The notes: generated from the letters alone by a model not told the origin. DNA of 64,000 nt from an uncultured Cohaesibacter sp. (GCF_963678225.1 NZ_OY782763.1:124001-188000), one strand, 5' to 3'. Positions 26,541 through 36,211 are shown, counted from the stretch's first letter. Program-made: numbers and translations.

Positions 26541-28595
26541 TCAGAACGTAAGATTGGCAGAGAAATAGTATCTGCGCCCATCCACGTTGAAATCATCCGA
26601 GATTTCCCGATAGATCTGTTTGTCAGCGACATTGAGAACTCCGGCCTTGAGAGTGAAATTATCATTCACCTCATAGGCTCCCGTCAGATCGGCAGTGAAA
26701 TATCCATCTGCCTTGGAAGCGTTGCTCATGTCTCCATCGGTTGGCACATAGGTATATTGCTCGCCGGTATAGTTCCCTTTGGCGCTCAACGTCAGTTTAT
26801 CTGTCGCCAACCAATCAACGCCAACATTCACCGTATGCTCTGGCTGATAAGCGAGGGGACGTTTTACGCCACTGATCGCCTTGGCATCCAGATAGGTATA
26901 GTTGGCGGTAATCGTCAAATCATCACGCGGACGAAGCGAGAAACTCGCCTCTACACCCATCGTGCGGGCTTCATCGATATTCTCATAGGTAAACATCGGG
27001 TTGCCATCCGCGGCCAGACCAACATAGTTATCATAGGTCAGAGCAGCCACCAGATCAGACGTGCGCGCGGGTGGGAAGGGGATCATATCCTTGATGTCGT
27101 TACGGAAGGCGGTCAGGCCAACAGAGAAGAGATCGCGATCATAGGAGAAGCCAGCCTCGAAACTGGAACCGATCTCCGGATCAAGATCTTCACTACCAAT
27201 CATGTAACAACTGCCACCACAGGAAACCTGATACCAATTGGGGCTGTTTTCAAGCAATGTTGGCGCCTTGAAGGAGGCAGACCAGCCACCTTTGACGGTA
27301 AATTCATCCGTCAGATTGTAAACACCATACACGCGCGGACTGGCATTCCAGCCGAAATTCTCATGATTGTCGAAACGTGTCCCGAAGGTCATCTCAAACC
27401 GGTCGGTAATCATGGCCTGATCTTCAAGGAAAAGAGCCCCCTGCCAGACAGAGGATTCTGTACCACCGGCGCCCTGCAGGACATAGTCATCATTGATTTC
27501 CTGATATTTATAGGAAGCGCCAACCGTCAATTTATGTGGAACGACCAGATCAACTTCGGTGTTGATCTTGCCATCTGCATTGAAATTATAGGCCGTGTTT
27601 GGCTGCATTTCACCGGTTTTATTGCCATGCCCATAATCATTATAGATCTGATCTCCATAAACCTTGATCTCCGAAGACCCGAAGTCATATTCACCGCGAT
27701 GGGTAACGCCTACCGATTTGCGTTCCAATGTGGTTTCGTCTTCCTTACGGCTGGAGAAACCCAGATTGAAGTCCATTTCATGACTGTCATTGATCAGCCA
27801 AGTTGCAGTGCCGTCGATGAACTTGTCATCACTCTCGGCAAAGCCGGGAAGGGGGGTTCCGTCGCTCTGAAGCCCCGGATTGAGATCTTCGTCATCGGCT
27901 ACGCGGACATCATAGCTACCGAATGTTTTCAAAAACAGCTTGTCTTTGACGATCGGACCGGACAGAGAGAAGGAACCGCGCCCATAGTCCCCTGACTTGC
28001 GGTTTTCCTGCACGGTCACTTCTGTTGTTAGCGACCCATGCCATTCATTCTGAGCTCTCTTGGTGATGATATTGACGACACCGCCAATGGCATCCGACCC
28101 ATAGAGTGAGGACATGGCACCACGCACAACCTCAATTCTCTCAATCGCCTCGACAGGTACCCAGCCTGAATCATAGTCATTGCCGCGAAACACGTTGGGC
28201 GCAGAATTGACACGCTTGCCATCAATCAGAAACAGGGTATAGCGCTCGCTAAGCCCACGTATCTGGACTTTTTTCTGGTTGCCAGAGTAGTTGAAGGTAA
28301 TACCGGGCACATCCCCAAGAAGCGCACGAGCATCCTGGGCGGGCAGTTTTTCAATGTCTTCAGAAGTGACAACGCTAACGCTGGCCGGTGCGTTGGTAAC
28401 ATCCGTCTCGGAGCCTGCCGCAGTCACGATAATGGCATTGAGCATGTCTTCTTCAGTTATCTCCTGAGCCTGGGCTAGCGCTGTGGTGGTCAGAAGCGAT
28501 GCCAGCACGAGAGTCGGGCTGGTCAGGCCCAAAACAGTGTGACGGGTCTTTTGGTCCTTGTTGTTGGCTATTCTATTGAACGCATAAGAAGTCAT
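26541..28595 (-). CDS. TonB-dependent catecholate-siderophore receptor (FepA/CfrA type)
   Basis: The start is placed at the ATG at 28595 (MTSYAFNRIANNKDQKTRHT), leading to a signal peptide ending at TTTALAQA; an upstream in-frame start is possible, but would put the iron box inside the gene. The mature protein has a TonB-box-like LNAIIVTAA, then a plug domain (VTSEDIEKLPAQDARALLGD to SLYGSDAIGGVVNIITKRAQ) and a 22-strand barrel ending in Phe (YYFSANLTF). It is about 684 residues long. The plug sequence resembles FepA/CfrA/IrgA receptors. It imports ferric catecholates across the outer membrane with the TonB system encoded nearby. Confidence 0.92.
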   Translation of the reverse strand: MTSYAFNRIANNKDQKTRHTVLGLTSPTLVLASLLTTTALAQAQEITEEDMLNAIIVTAAGSETDVTNAPASVSVVTSEDIEKLPAQDARALLGDVPGITFNYSGNQKKVQIRGLSERYTLFLIDGKRVNSAPNVFRGNDYDSGWVPVEAIERIEVVRGAMSSLYGSDAIGGVVNIITKRAQNEWHGSLTTEVTVQENRKSGDYGRGSFSLSGPIVKDKLFLKTFGSYDVRVADDEDLNPGLQSDGTPLPGFAESDDKFIDGTATWLINDSHEMDFNLGFSSRKEDETTLERKSVGVTHRGEYDFGSSEIKVYGDQIYNDYGHGNKTGEMQPNTAYNFNADGKINTEVDLVVPHKLTVGASYKYQEINDDYVLQGAGGTESSVWQGALFLEDQAMITDRFEMTFGTRFDNHENFGWNASPRVYGVYNLTDEFTVKGGWSASFKAPTLLENSPNWYQVSCGGSCYMIGSEDLDPEIGSSFEAGFSYDRDLFSVGLTAFRNDIKDMIPFPPARTSDLVAALTYDNYVGLAADGNPMFTYENIDEARTMGVEASFSLRPRDDLTITANYTYLDAKAISGVKRPLAYQPEHTVNVGVDWLATDKLTLSAKGNYTGEQYTYVPTDGDMSNASKADGYFTADLTGAYEVNDNFTLKAGVLNVADKQIYREISDDFNVDGRRYYFSANLTF

Positions 28596-28672
28596 TGGAA
28601 AACAACGAACCTTTGTGTTTGAAAAGGGATCGAGCCAGATATCCGGGCCACATTCACGCCCGAAATATATCT

Positions 28673-28687
28673 TGACTTTCATAGTCA
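28673..28687. promoter_or_regulatory. RirA-type iron box (TGA-N9-TCA) between receptor and AraC genes
   Basis: TGACTTTCATAGTCA has six of seven symmetric pairs, and with flanking bases forms CTTGACT-N5-AGTCAAG (28671-28689). It lies in the divergent control region of the receptor and AraC genes, 78 bases before the receptor start. It could be read by RirA, or by the AraC regulator. Confidence 0.65.
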
Positions 28688-28843
28688 AGTTAATGGAAAT
28701 TGGCGCTTGATGTAAATTTCGAAGACTTTCGCCGATGCGCCATTCTTTTGCGCAAAAGCGTCAATTCAGCAGCGCTAATGACTTGTCCGCAGGCAGCGAT
28801 GCACTCTCGAAATCAAAGAAAAGTGTCCCTACAGGAGAAAGAA

Positions 28844-29749
28844 ATGGCTGGTTTCCAAATGTCACCAACCTTTGCAAATGTTGCTTTCCTTGATGGGAAA
28901 CCCAAACATCATACCGGCATAGTGGCTGAAGCTCTGTCGCCCTGTTTCCAGCTTTTGCTGTTTCTAGAAGGCGGACAAAAATTCTATCTTGATGACATGC
29001 TGTTCGATATCGATGCGGGCAGGGGCTGCCATTGTCAGCCGCAAATCGCAATCATCCAGCGCAACAAGCCCTGCATCTTACGCAGCTTGCCAAACCACGG
29101 CGATAGCATCCTGCGCAAGATCAAGCTCTCATTGCCAGTTGATTGGCTTCAGACCATCACAGATGCGCAAGAAGGCGGAATCCTGAATCAGTTCCAGAAT
29201 GGGCAGATCACCAGCTATTTGTGGCAGGCCAACTGTTCCATGGTGCAATTGGGCGAGGAGATCATCAATCCGCCACCCCATTTTCAAGATGGCAATGCCC
29301 CCGAGAGCCTCAGACTTTACCGGCTGGCCAAAGGTATGGAGCTGTTATCGCTCGCCTGTATGGATTTATCAAACAGGCAAAGCCAGACGCGCAGCCATGA
29401 AAAGGCACACATCTATAATCAGGCAGAACGTGTGCGCAACTATGTTGTCGAGAATCTGCACGCGGACCTGACGATCGAAACACTCTCGCGAGAAACGGGC
29501 ACGAGCAAACGCTCCATCCAGCGCAATTTCAAGCATCAGTTCGGCCTGACCGTATCTGACTTCATACGCAAACAACGCCTTGAGAAAGCCCGGCAGGCCA
29601 TAGAAAAGCAAGGCATGCCTATAAGTCAAGCGGCCTTTCTGGCGGGCTATAACAACCAGTCAAGCTTCACCAACGCCTTCAAGCAGACCTATGGATCAAC
29701 GCCCAAGAACTGGCGCAAAAGGGCCGAGCCGCGCAAATCTGGTTTATAG
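28844..29749 (+). CDS. AraC-family transcriptional regulator (PchR-like)
   Basis: The start is placed at the ATG at 28844, which has AGGAG six bases upstream; the frame is open further upstream but without a good site. The 301-residue protein has an N-terminal sensor part (ALSPCFQLLLFLEGGQKFYL) and a C-terminal double helix-turn-helix (LTIETLSRETGTSKRSIQRN to AGYNNQSSFTNAFKQTYGST). This arrangement, divergent from a siderophore receptor, is that of PchR-type activators that sense the ferric siderophore. It probably activates the receptor gene when the siderophore is present. Confidence 0.9.
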   Translation: MAGFQMSPTFANVAFLDGKPKHHTGIVAEALSPCFQLLLFLEGGQKFYLDDMLFDIDAGRGCHCQPQIAIIQRNKPCILRSLPNHGDSILRKIKLSLPVDWLQTITDAQEGGILNQFQNGQITSYLWQANCSMVQLGEEIINPPPHFQDGNAPESLRLYRLAKGMELLSLACMDLSNRQSQTRSHEKAHIYNQAERVRNYVVENLHADLTIETLSRETGTSKRSIQRNFKHQFGLTVSDFIRKQRLEKARQAIEKQGMPISQAAFLAGYNNQSSFTNAFKQTYGSTPKNWRKRAEPRKSGL

Positions 29750-29797
29750 CATATACACCAGAAAACGCGCGTGACATCTCGCACGTCTTTGCCTGCC

Positions 29798-30886
29798 TTA
29801 AAGCCAGCATTTCCCGCTTTCGGCGTCAAAAATAGAAAGCTTGTCCATTGACGCATAAAGCCGGATCTTTTCGCCAGCACGAAACTCATATTCGGGCTTG
29901 AAGGTAGCAATCAGCCTTTGACCTTTCACGTCAAAGGAAACGATTTTCTCCGGACCGGTCAATTCCACGATTTCGACCACGCAATCAAATGGAATACCGC
30001 CTTCAATAGGCTCCAGCCTGAAAGCCTCCGGCCGAATGCCAACCAGCAGCTTATGAGGCACGTCTGTTGCGGCAGCGGAGCGCTGATCGCTACCAAGAGC
30101 AAAGGGCTGATCGGCAGCGTCCACTTCGATCAGATTGGTGCCCGCAAGCGGCTGCCCCTTGAACATGTTGATCGGAGGTGATCCCATGAAATCGGCAACA
30201 AAGGTTGTTGCAGGCCGATTATAGATTTCCTCCGGCGTGCCCAGTTGCTCGATATGACCATCGCGCATGACGGCAACGCGCGTTGCCAGCGTCATGGCTT
30301 CGATCTGGTCATGGGTTACATAGACAATCGTGACCCCCAGCATCTGGTGCAGCCGTTTCAGTTCGCCCCGCATTTCCATGCGCAATTTGGCGTCGAGGTT
30401 GGATAGGGGCTCATCGAACAGAAACAGCTTTGGCTTACGCACGAGAGCGCGACCGATCGCAACACGCTGGCGCTGTCCGCCAGAAAGATCTGATGGTTTG
30501 CGCTCGAGCAGATGATCAATTTGCAAAACCTTGGCCGCATCCAGCACAGCCTTTTCCCGCTCGGCCTTCGGCACATTGCGCATTTCGAGCCCGAACCCGA
30601 TGTTGCGTGCAACCGACAAATTCGGATAGAGCGCATAGGACTGGAACACCATGGCAATATCGCGATCCTTGGGGTGCACCCCGTTCAGAGTGCGCCCATC
30701 CAGCGTGATGGTGCCAGAGCTTGGGTCAAGCAAACCCGAGATCAGGTTTAGCAAGGTTGACTTGCCACAGCCAGAAGCCCCCAACAGCACGAGAAATTCG
30801 CCGCTCTCCAACGTCAAGTCGATGCCCTTGAGCGTTTCTTGCGAACCGAATTTTTTGGTAACATCACGAAGGTCAAGCGAACTCAT
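29798..30886 (-). CDS. carbohydrate ABC transporter ATP-binding protein (UgpC/MalK type)
   Basis: The start is placed at the ATG at 30886 (MSSLDLRDVTKKFG), with GGAGA eight bases upstream, giving 362 residues. It has Walker A GASGCGKST, signature LSGGQRQRVAIGRALVR, Walker B LFLFDEPLSNLDAKLR and a TOBE-type C-terminus (VGIRPEAFRL). It overlaps the kinase gene by 14 bases and is the last gene of the six-gene operon 36016-29798. It resembles the ATPase at 3285, and the two may be partly interchangeable. Confidence 0.94.
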   Translation of the reverse strand: MSSLDLRDVTKKFGSQETLKGIDLTLESGEFLVLLGASGCGKSTLLNLISGLLDPSSGTITLDGRTLNGVHPKDRDIAMVFQSYALYPNLSVARNIGFGLEMRNVPKAEREKAVLDAAKVLQIDHLLERKPSDLSGGQRQRVAIGRALVRKPKLFLFDEPLSNLDAKLRMEMRGELKRLHQMLGVTIVYVTHDQIEAMTLATRVAVMRDGHIEQLGTPEEIYNRPATTFVADFMGSPPINMFKGQPLAGTNLIEVDAADQPFALGSDQRSAAATDVPHKLLVGIRPEAFRLEPIEGGIPFDCVVEIVELTGPEKIVSFDVKGQRLIATFKPEYEFRAGEKIRLYASMDKLSIFDAESGKCWL

Positions 30887-31817
30887 GAATCGTCTCCGGC
30901 TTTGTTTTGGGAAGGTAACATCTAGGATGAGTGGAAATGGCAAGCGACGCTGTCTCGATTGCAGCTTGCACCGCCTCTAGCCAGTCCTTGCCTTGCGCTC
31001 GCGTTGCAAAGAAGGCGGCATTGAACACATCACCCGCGCCGATGGTATCCACGAGCGCCACCTTGGGAGCAGGGCATGACAGAATGCCATCCGCGCGCAC
31101 AAGCATGGCCCCTTTGCCGCCACGTTTAATGATCACGGTGCCCCCATCAGGCATATGCTCCAGAAGCCAACTGCCTGCGGCTTCAGGATCATCCTGCCCG
31201 GAAAGAGAGGTGGCCTCGATTTCGTTGAACAGAATATACTGACAATTGGCGAGCCATTTCAGCGTCTCAACTCTGATCGCATCGGTCCAATCATCAAGCG
31301 GCCAACCAGTATCAAGCGCGATCGCAACGTCATGCTGCTGGGCATGCGCGAACATCAGCGGATAGTCTTTGGTCAGTCTGTCGGTCAGAAAGGAACCACA
31401 CACCAGAAGAACGCCACCTGAAAGCGCCTGCCAATCGATCATCTGCTTCACCTGAGGCCAGGAGAGAGCGAGCAAATGTCCCTTGGTCGTCAGGAATGTG
31501 CGTTCCCCATCTGGATGCGTTACGCCTACCGACACAGTCGTATTGCCAGAGGCGGCAGGCCAGCCAGCAGCAGGCGCCCCGAACTCGGCTTTCAGCCAGT
31601 CGCCAAAATGGTCAGACCCGATATTGGCCGCAATCTGATAGGGACACCCCAAGGCCTGCCATGCAAGAGCTACGTTGCCAGCAGCGCCGCCGACCCGCAA
31701 TTCATCATGTTCGACAATCAGTTCCGTCCCACTTGGAAGGTTCGGCGACACCGGCCCCATGATCAGATCGACATTCACATTGCCAACCGTTGCCAGAGCT
31801 AAGCTTTTCTTCTTCAT
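30873..31817 (-). CDS. PfkB-family sugar kinase (possible fructosamine kinase, FrlD-like)
   Basis: The start is placed at the ATG at 31817 (MKKKSLALATVGNVNVDL), 18 bases after the SIS gene; upstream in-frame sequence would overlap that gene. The 314-residue enzyme has the PfkB N-terminal signature (VGGAAGNVALAWQALG) and the C-terminal signature with catalytic Asp (DTIGAGDVFNAAFF). Co-location with an SIS-domain gene and a UgpABE-type importer matches the Bacillus frlBONMD set, in which the PfkB kinase FrlD phosphorylates imported fructosamines at C6. The specific substrate is inference; ribokinase-like roles on other sugars remain possible. Confidence 0.88.
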   Translation of the reverse strand: MKKKSLALATVGNVNVDLIMGPVSPNLPSGTELIVEHDELRVGGAAGNVALAWQALGCPYQIAANIGSDHFGDWLKAEFGAPAAGWPAASGNTTVSVGVTHPDGERTFLTTKGHLLALSWPQVKQMIDWQALSGGVLLVCGSFLTDRLTKDYPLMFAHAQQHDVAIALDTGWPLDDWTDAIRVETLKWLANCQYILFNEIEATSLSGQDDPEAAGSWLLEHMPDGGTVIIKRGGKGAMLVRADGILSCPAPKVALVDTIGAGDVFNAAFFATRAQGKDWLEAVQAAIETASLAISTHPRCYLPKTKPETIHEFA

Positions 31818-31834
31818 TCTCAACTGAACCCTTG

Positions 31835-32848
31835 TTATTCCACTCTGGTAACTTTGGTGCATCGCAATGGCGTGCCGACATTCTCGACGCGCGAAGCTGC
31901 AAAATCGACCATGAAGCGCTGTGCGGCAGGCAAAACCGAAAAGATGGCAGCAAGGCCCTGCGCTGGCGGACAAGAAACCGTAATCGCCCCCTTGATCGGC
32001 TCTTTGCCCGATGCGTCAAACACCACCAGAGGCGAACTCGTTTCCGCTACAAATTCGGCAAAGCCGGTCACCAGATCGCAGGTTTCATCATCGGCGCGAA
32101 ACAGAACGACCCCGACGCTCTCGCCAAGCATTTCCACCGGTCCATGGCGAAACTGCCCACCTTCCAGACTGAAGCATGGCAAGCGCGAAAGCTCGGTCAG
32201 CCCAAGCGCAATAGCTTCCGCCACCCCCTGCAACTGACGCGAGGAGGTGACAACCGTATTCACATCACCAAGCGCCTTGACAGCTTCATCAATCGCAATA
32301 GAGGGCTCGCCCTGAAGGATGGCAAACAGATCCTCTAGATCCTGCCCCAAGGCGCCAAGAACCGCAGCATGAAGCGCAGCAGAGACCGTAAGGCTCCTTG
32401 TCGCCGCAAAGGGAATCTCCGATCCGCCAGCCCCCACGAGACAAGGCGCAAGCCCTGCCAGACTGGAATTGGGCTCCATCGTCAGGCCGAAGACATGGTC
32501 CTTGGGCGCACAGTCACGGAACCAGCGCAAAACCTCTGCGCTTTCTCCCGATTGCGAGGTAACAATAATCGTCCGCCCATCTACCGACAGCGGCTGGCCA
32601 AGCTGTTCAGACAGGGGAACGGCGATAGCATCGATGCCACTAGCCCGGTATAGCGGCTCCAGCGCGCGCCCAACGGCATGAGAGCCCCCCATGCCCAGCA
32701 GCAGCAACCGGCCGGTCTGGCGCAAGGACGCAGCAATCTTTTCAGCAGGCTCTTTCGCACCTTCAATAGACGCTTTGCTATCCATAAACTGTCTGGCCAT
32801 TTCGTTATAAATGGCCAATTGTGCCTCGGTTTCTGGTTTCTTGTTCAT
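31835..32848 (-). CDS. SIS-domain sugar isomerase/deglycase (possible FrlB-like)
   Basis: The ATG at 32848 is chosen (AAAGG six bases upstream, two bases after the permease stop), giving 337 residues. Two SIS domains are visible. The first has LLLLGMGGSHAVGRALEPL and IIVTSQSGESAEVLRWF; the second has LGLTELSRLPCFSLEGGQF with RHGPVEMLG. These resemble the isomerase half of glucosamine-6-phosphate synthase, as do AgaS and FrlB. In the frl pathway, FrlB splits fructoselysine 6-phosphate into glucose 6-phosphate and the amino acid. The pairing with a PfkB kinase gene supports that reading, but amino-sugar isomerisation is an alternative. Confidence 0.85.
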   Translation of the reverse strand: MNKKPETEAQLAIYNEMARQFMDSKASIEGAKEPAEKIAASLRQTGRLLLLGMGGSHAVGRALEPLYRASGIDAIAVPLSEQLGQPLSVDGRTIIVTSQSGESAEVLRWFRDCAPKDHVFGLTMEPNSSLAGLAPCLVGAGGSEIPFAATRSLTVSAALHAAVLGALGQDLEDLFAILQGEPSIAIDEAVKALGDVNTVVTSSRQLQGVAEAIALGLTELSRLPCFSLEGGQFRHGPVEMLGESVGVVLFRADDETCDLVTGFAEFVAETSSPLVVFDASGKEPIKGAITVSCPPAQGLAAIFSVLPAAQRFMVDFAASRVENVGTPLRCTKVTRVE

Positions 32849-32850
32849 TT

Positions 32851-33696
32851 TCAACCTTTCACGCCTCCATTGGTGAGGCCGGAAATTAGGGCTCTTTGCA
32901 TGAGGACACCGACAAAAACGGGGGGTAACGCGGCCAAAACGCCAGCCGTTGCGATGAGGCCATAATCAGACACGCGCCCGCCAGCCAGATCGGCAATGGC
33001 AACAGTCAGGGTCTTGGCCTGCTGGTTTGAGGTAAAGAGAAGCGCATAGAAGAATTCATCCCACGCCAGAAGGAAAGCAAAGATCAGCGAGGTCGCAATC
33101 ACCGGCATGGCAAGCGGTAGAATGACAATGCGCAAGGTCTGATCCAGACGCGCCCCGTCTATGGCGGCAGCCATTTCCAGATCCCGCGGGATGGGATCAA
33201 AACCAGCCTTGAGCAACCAGGTGGAAAAGGGCGCCAGAATGCTGAGATACACCAGAGCAAGGCCCCAAGTGGTGTTCAACAGGCCCGCCTTGGCAAGGAT
33301 CATGTAAAGCGGCACGGAAAGCGCCACCGGCGGCAACATATAGGTAGCAACCACAGCGCCCAGAGACCACCCAACGCGGGGATTGCGCGATGCGGCCCAA
33401 CCGGCGGGAATACCAATGGCCAACGCGATAAACGTTGCCATACTGGCCACCTTGATGCTGTTGAACAGCGAGGCGACAAAAGCCTCTCCCATGGAGTTGT
33501 TGCTACGCGAGAGCAATTGCCCATAGCGGGAGAAATCAAACACTTCCGGCCAGAAATGCAGCGGTTTGGCGGAAAGATCCGCATTGGAAGACACGCTCAT
33601 GATAAACAGCCACAACAGCGGCGCCAAAATCACCAGCGCCACCAGAAGCGCCATGGCATGGACAAATATGGAGAAAGCTCGCGATTGATGCTCCAT
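32851..33696 (-). CDS. carbohydrate ABC transporter permease (MalG/UgpE type)
   Basis: The 281-residue membrane protein has six segments, starting with MALLVALVILAPLLWLFIMSV. The EAA loop is DLEMAAAIDGARLDQTLRIV. It overlaps the upstream permease gene by one base (TGATG). Confidence 0.94.
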   Translation of the reverse strand: MEHQSRAFSIFVHAMALLVALVILAPLLWLFIMSVSSNADLSAKPLHFWPEVFDFSRYGQLLSRSNNSMGEAFVASLFNSIKVASMATFIALAIGIPAGWAASRNPRVGWSLGAVVATYMLPPVALSVPLYMILAKAGLLNTTWGLALVYLSILAPFSTWLLKAGFDPIPRDLEMAAAIDGARLDQTLRIVILPLAMPVIATSLIFAFLLAWDEFFYALLFTSNQQAKTLTVAIADLAGGRVSDYGLIATAGVLAALPPVFVGVLMQRALISGLTNGGVKG

Positions 33697-34580
33697 CAGT
33701 TGGTTCCTCCTGCCCAGCTACGCATGATGCGAATGTAAATGACGGCGAGAACGGTAATGGCGAGCGTGATGATCAGCGCGAGTGACGCGCCGGATCCGGC
33801 TCGCTGGAAGGCAAAAGCTTCCTGATAGACAAGGATCGACAAGGTGCGCGTCGAGTTCGCCGGTCCGCCACGGGTCATGATCCAGATGATATCGAACACC
33901 TTGAAGGCCTCGATCGTGCGCAACACGACCGCCACCATCAGGGGACCAACCAGATAAGGCAAGATGACATAGCGGAAGCGGCGGAACGCATTGGCACCGT
34001 CCGATATGGCGGCGGCCCTTATGTCATTGGGCACTGATTGCAACGCAGCCAGCGCAATCAGGGCCACCAGCGGAAAATTCTTCCAGAGGTCCGCCAGAAT
34101 GAGCGCCATCATCGCCGTTTGCGGCTGCCCCAGCCATGACTGATACTGATCGATTATGCCAAGCTTGAGCAGGGCAGCATTGAAGGCGCCATATTCAGGA
34201 TTATAGATCAAGCGCCACAGGGTGGCATTGACAACGGTCGGCAAGGCCCAGGGCAAAATCAGCATGCCGCGCAATATGGTGCGGCCGTAGAATTTCTGAT
34301 TGAGTAGCATCCCCACCAGCACACCAATCACAATTTCAAGGGTAACCGAAATCAGCGTGAACTGCATGGTCGTGGAGAATGCACGCTGAAAATTCCGACT
34401 TGATAGCATCTTGGTGAAATTGTGCAGACCGACAAAGTCGCCTTCGGAACCAACAAGACGGGTGTTGGTAAAGGAAAGACGGATCGTGTCGATCAACGGC
34501 CACCCGATCACAGCGATCATGACGCACAGAAGCGGAAGCATCAACAACCAGACATGAAGGGTCTTGCGGTCAGACAACAT
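33696..34580 (-). CDS. carbohydrate ABC transporter permease (MalF/UgpA type)
   Basis: The 294-residue protein has six membrane segments (first VWLLMLPLLCVMIAVIGWPL) and the EAA loop DIRAAAISDGANAFRRFRYV. It forms the channel with the next permease. It lies 195 bases after the binding-protein gene, separated by a strong hairpin. Confidence 0.94.
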   Translation of the reverse strand: MLSDRKTLHVWLLMLPLLCVMIAVIGWPLIDTIRLSFTNTRLVGSEGDFVGLHNFTKMLSSRNFQRAFSTTMQFTLISVTLEIVIGVLVGMLLNQKFYGRTILRGMLILPWALPTVVNATLWRLIYNPEYGAFNAALLKLGIIDQYQSWLGQPQTAMMALILADLWKNFPLVALIALAALQSVPNDIRAAAISDGANAFRRFRYVILPYLVGPLMVAVVLRTIEAFKVFDIIWIMTRGGPANSTRTLSILVYQEAFAFQRAGSGASLALIITLAITVLAVIYIRIMRSWAGGTN

Positions 34581-34740
34581 GAGATTGGACCTTCATTCAA
34601 TTTGGATTGACTGGAGCGGACGTCCGGATGGCGAGGCGGCGGCGTTGAGCGCAGTGACATACGCAAAACCAAAGCCCAATTAGGCTGAAGGGTGCAGCAC
34701 GATAATCTTAAAATCACACCTTACAGCGGCAAACCGGACG

Positions 34741-34765
34741 GAGCCGGGACCAAGAATCCCGGCTC
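34741..34765 (-). terminator. intercistronic hairpin after the binding-protein gene
   Basis: GAGCCGGGA (34741-34749) and TCCCGGCTC (34757-34765) form a perfect nine-base stem nine bases after the binding-protein stop. No T-run follows, so mRNA stabilisation or partial termination is likely, as with the hairpin at 6276. The rest of the 34581-34774 gap shows nothing recognisable. Confidence 0.65.
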
Positions 34766-34774
34766 ACAATCTAT

Positions 34775-36016
34775 TTATTCAAGTCCACTATTCTCAGCAG
34801 CAGCCTCAAGCGCATCCTTCGGAGAGGACATGCCAAGAAGAGCTTCCTGAATGCCCTGCTGAAGCGCAAGGGACATCTCCTGATAATGCGGCGTCAAAGG
34901 ACGGGGATACATGGCTGCAAGGCCTTTCTCGGCGGCTGCAATCAGTTCTTCCTGACCTTCGGTCACTGCGGGGTCTGTGTAGGAGCTGGCCCAGATTGGC
35001 AGGCTGAGGCGAGCATAGTCGTTCTGAACCTTCTGGGAAGTCATGTAGACGATATAGTCCCATGCTTCGTCAGGATGTTCGGACGTAGAGGTGATACCAA
35101 GGCCCATAGAACCGTTGACGGCGGATTCTTCGCTGATACCTTCAACGCCCGGAGCCGCTACAACGCCAACATTGCCGCCAACCTTGCTCTCTTTGGGATC
35201 GTTGGCAAGGTTATACATATAGGTCCAGTTGAGAGCGAAAGCAGCATCACCATTCTGGAAGACATTGCGAACGTCTTCTTCAAGGAATTCCTTGGAGTTC
35301 GGGTTCGTCAGGCCGGACTTGTAGCTATCAACCATATAGTTGAGGGCATCCAGTGCACCACCTTCAGCAAAGGCCGGTTTGCCATCCTTGATGAAGTCAC
35401 CACCGTAGGCGCTCACAAGCGTGGTGTAATCGCAGATTGCGGCTTCGGCCTGTGCCCAGCTCCATGCGATGGGATATTCGACGATCCCGGCATCCTTGAT
35501 CTTCTGTGCATCGGCCTTCAATTCGGCCCAAGTGGCAGGTGCTTTCTCAATGCCAGCTTTCTTCAGCATTTCCTTGTTGTAGAACAGATACTTGGTGTCA
35601 AGAATCCAGGGCATACCATAATATTTGCCATCATAGCTGACCGTCGTCCATGCGCCAGGAAGAATGCCGGATTTCATTTCGTCGGTGATCTTGTCAGAGA
35701 CATCAACCAGAACATTGTTCTGGGCATATTCGGCAGGCCAGATCACATCATACAGGACCACATCATAGCCACTGCCTGCCCCCTGAGAGAGCACGGTCTT
35801 GTCATGCAGGCCTTCATAAGGCACGAATTCGAGATTGATCTTTACGTCAGGATTGGCTTTTTCAAAGTCGGTCGTCATGGCGCGAATATCATCTTCGCTA
35901 TAGGCGGCCTGCGCCATGAACAGAGCATTGAGCTGGGTTTCGGCAAGCGCAGCACCGGAAACCATAAATGTAAGGGCAGTTGCTGCCAGAGAGACTGCTG
36001 TAATCTTCGAACGCAT
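34775..36016 (-). CDS. sugar ABC transporter periplasmic binding protein
   Basis: The start at 36016 is chosen because GAGGAG lies eight bases upstream and the product then begins with a clean signal peptide (MRSKITAVSLAATALTFMVSGAALA). The 413-residue protein is a type II extracellular binding protein of the UgpB/MalE kind (DFEKANPDVKINLEFVPYEG, then AQNNVLVDVSDKITDEMK). It is the first gene of an operon that also carries the importer, an SIS enzyme and a PfkB kinase. A glycated amino compound is the proposed substrate by analogy with FrlO; this is inference. Confidence 0.9.
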   Translation of the reverse strand: MRSKITAVSLAATALTFMVSGAALAETQLNALFMAQAAYSEDDIRAMTTDFEKANPDVKINLEFVPYEGLHDKTVLSQGAGSGYDVVLYDVIWPAEYAQNNVLVDVSDKITDEMKSGILPGAWTTVSYDGKYYGMPWILDTKYLFYNKEMLKKAGIEKAPATWAELKADAQKIKDAGIVEYPIAWSWAQAEAAICDYTTLVSAYGGDFIKDGKPAFAEGGALDALNYMVDSYKSGLTNPNSKEFLEEDVRNVFQNGDAAFALNWTYMYNLANDPKESKVGGNVGVVAAPGVEGISEESAVNGSMGLGITSTSEHPDEAWDYIVYMTSQKVQNDYARLSLPIWASSYTDPAVTEGQEELIAAAEKGLAAMYPRPLTPHYQEMSLALQQGIQEALLGMSSPKDALEAAAENSGLE

Positions 36017-36211
36017 AAATGTTCTCCTCAAAATGAAACTCGACAAACCTGTGCCGAGGGTTCTGATAACGCCATGAAAAAGCTTGAGTAGCGTTACGTA
36101 GGGGGTGATTAGGCCGTCTTGGGAAATGGCCGATAGCTCTTGGTTGGCTATTTAGTCAAGTAATTGGACTTAATGATTGCGTAACTTTCGCAAGCATGTC
36201 AATGTCTTTTT
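36017..36211. promoter_or_regulatory. divergent control region of importer operon and ROK repressor
   Basis: An imperfect dyad lies at 36154-36170, with arms AGTC and GACT around AAGTAATTG, in an AT-rich stretch that could hold the promoters. It is a candidate ROK-repressor site, with weak support. Confidence 0.3.

Noticed and set aside
26757-27995. Open frame of 412 residues on the plus strand inside the receptor gene
   Set aside because: It is antisense to a clear TonB-dependent receptor with full plug and barrel; its translation has no recognisable domain.
34886-36091. Open frame of 401 residues antisense to a sugar-binding protein gene
   Set aside because: The minus-strand gene has a signal peptide, ribosome site and family match; the plus-strand frame has none.
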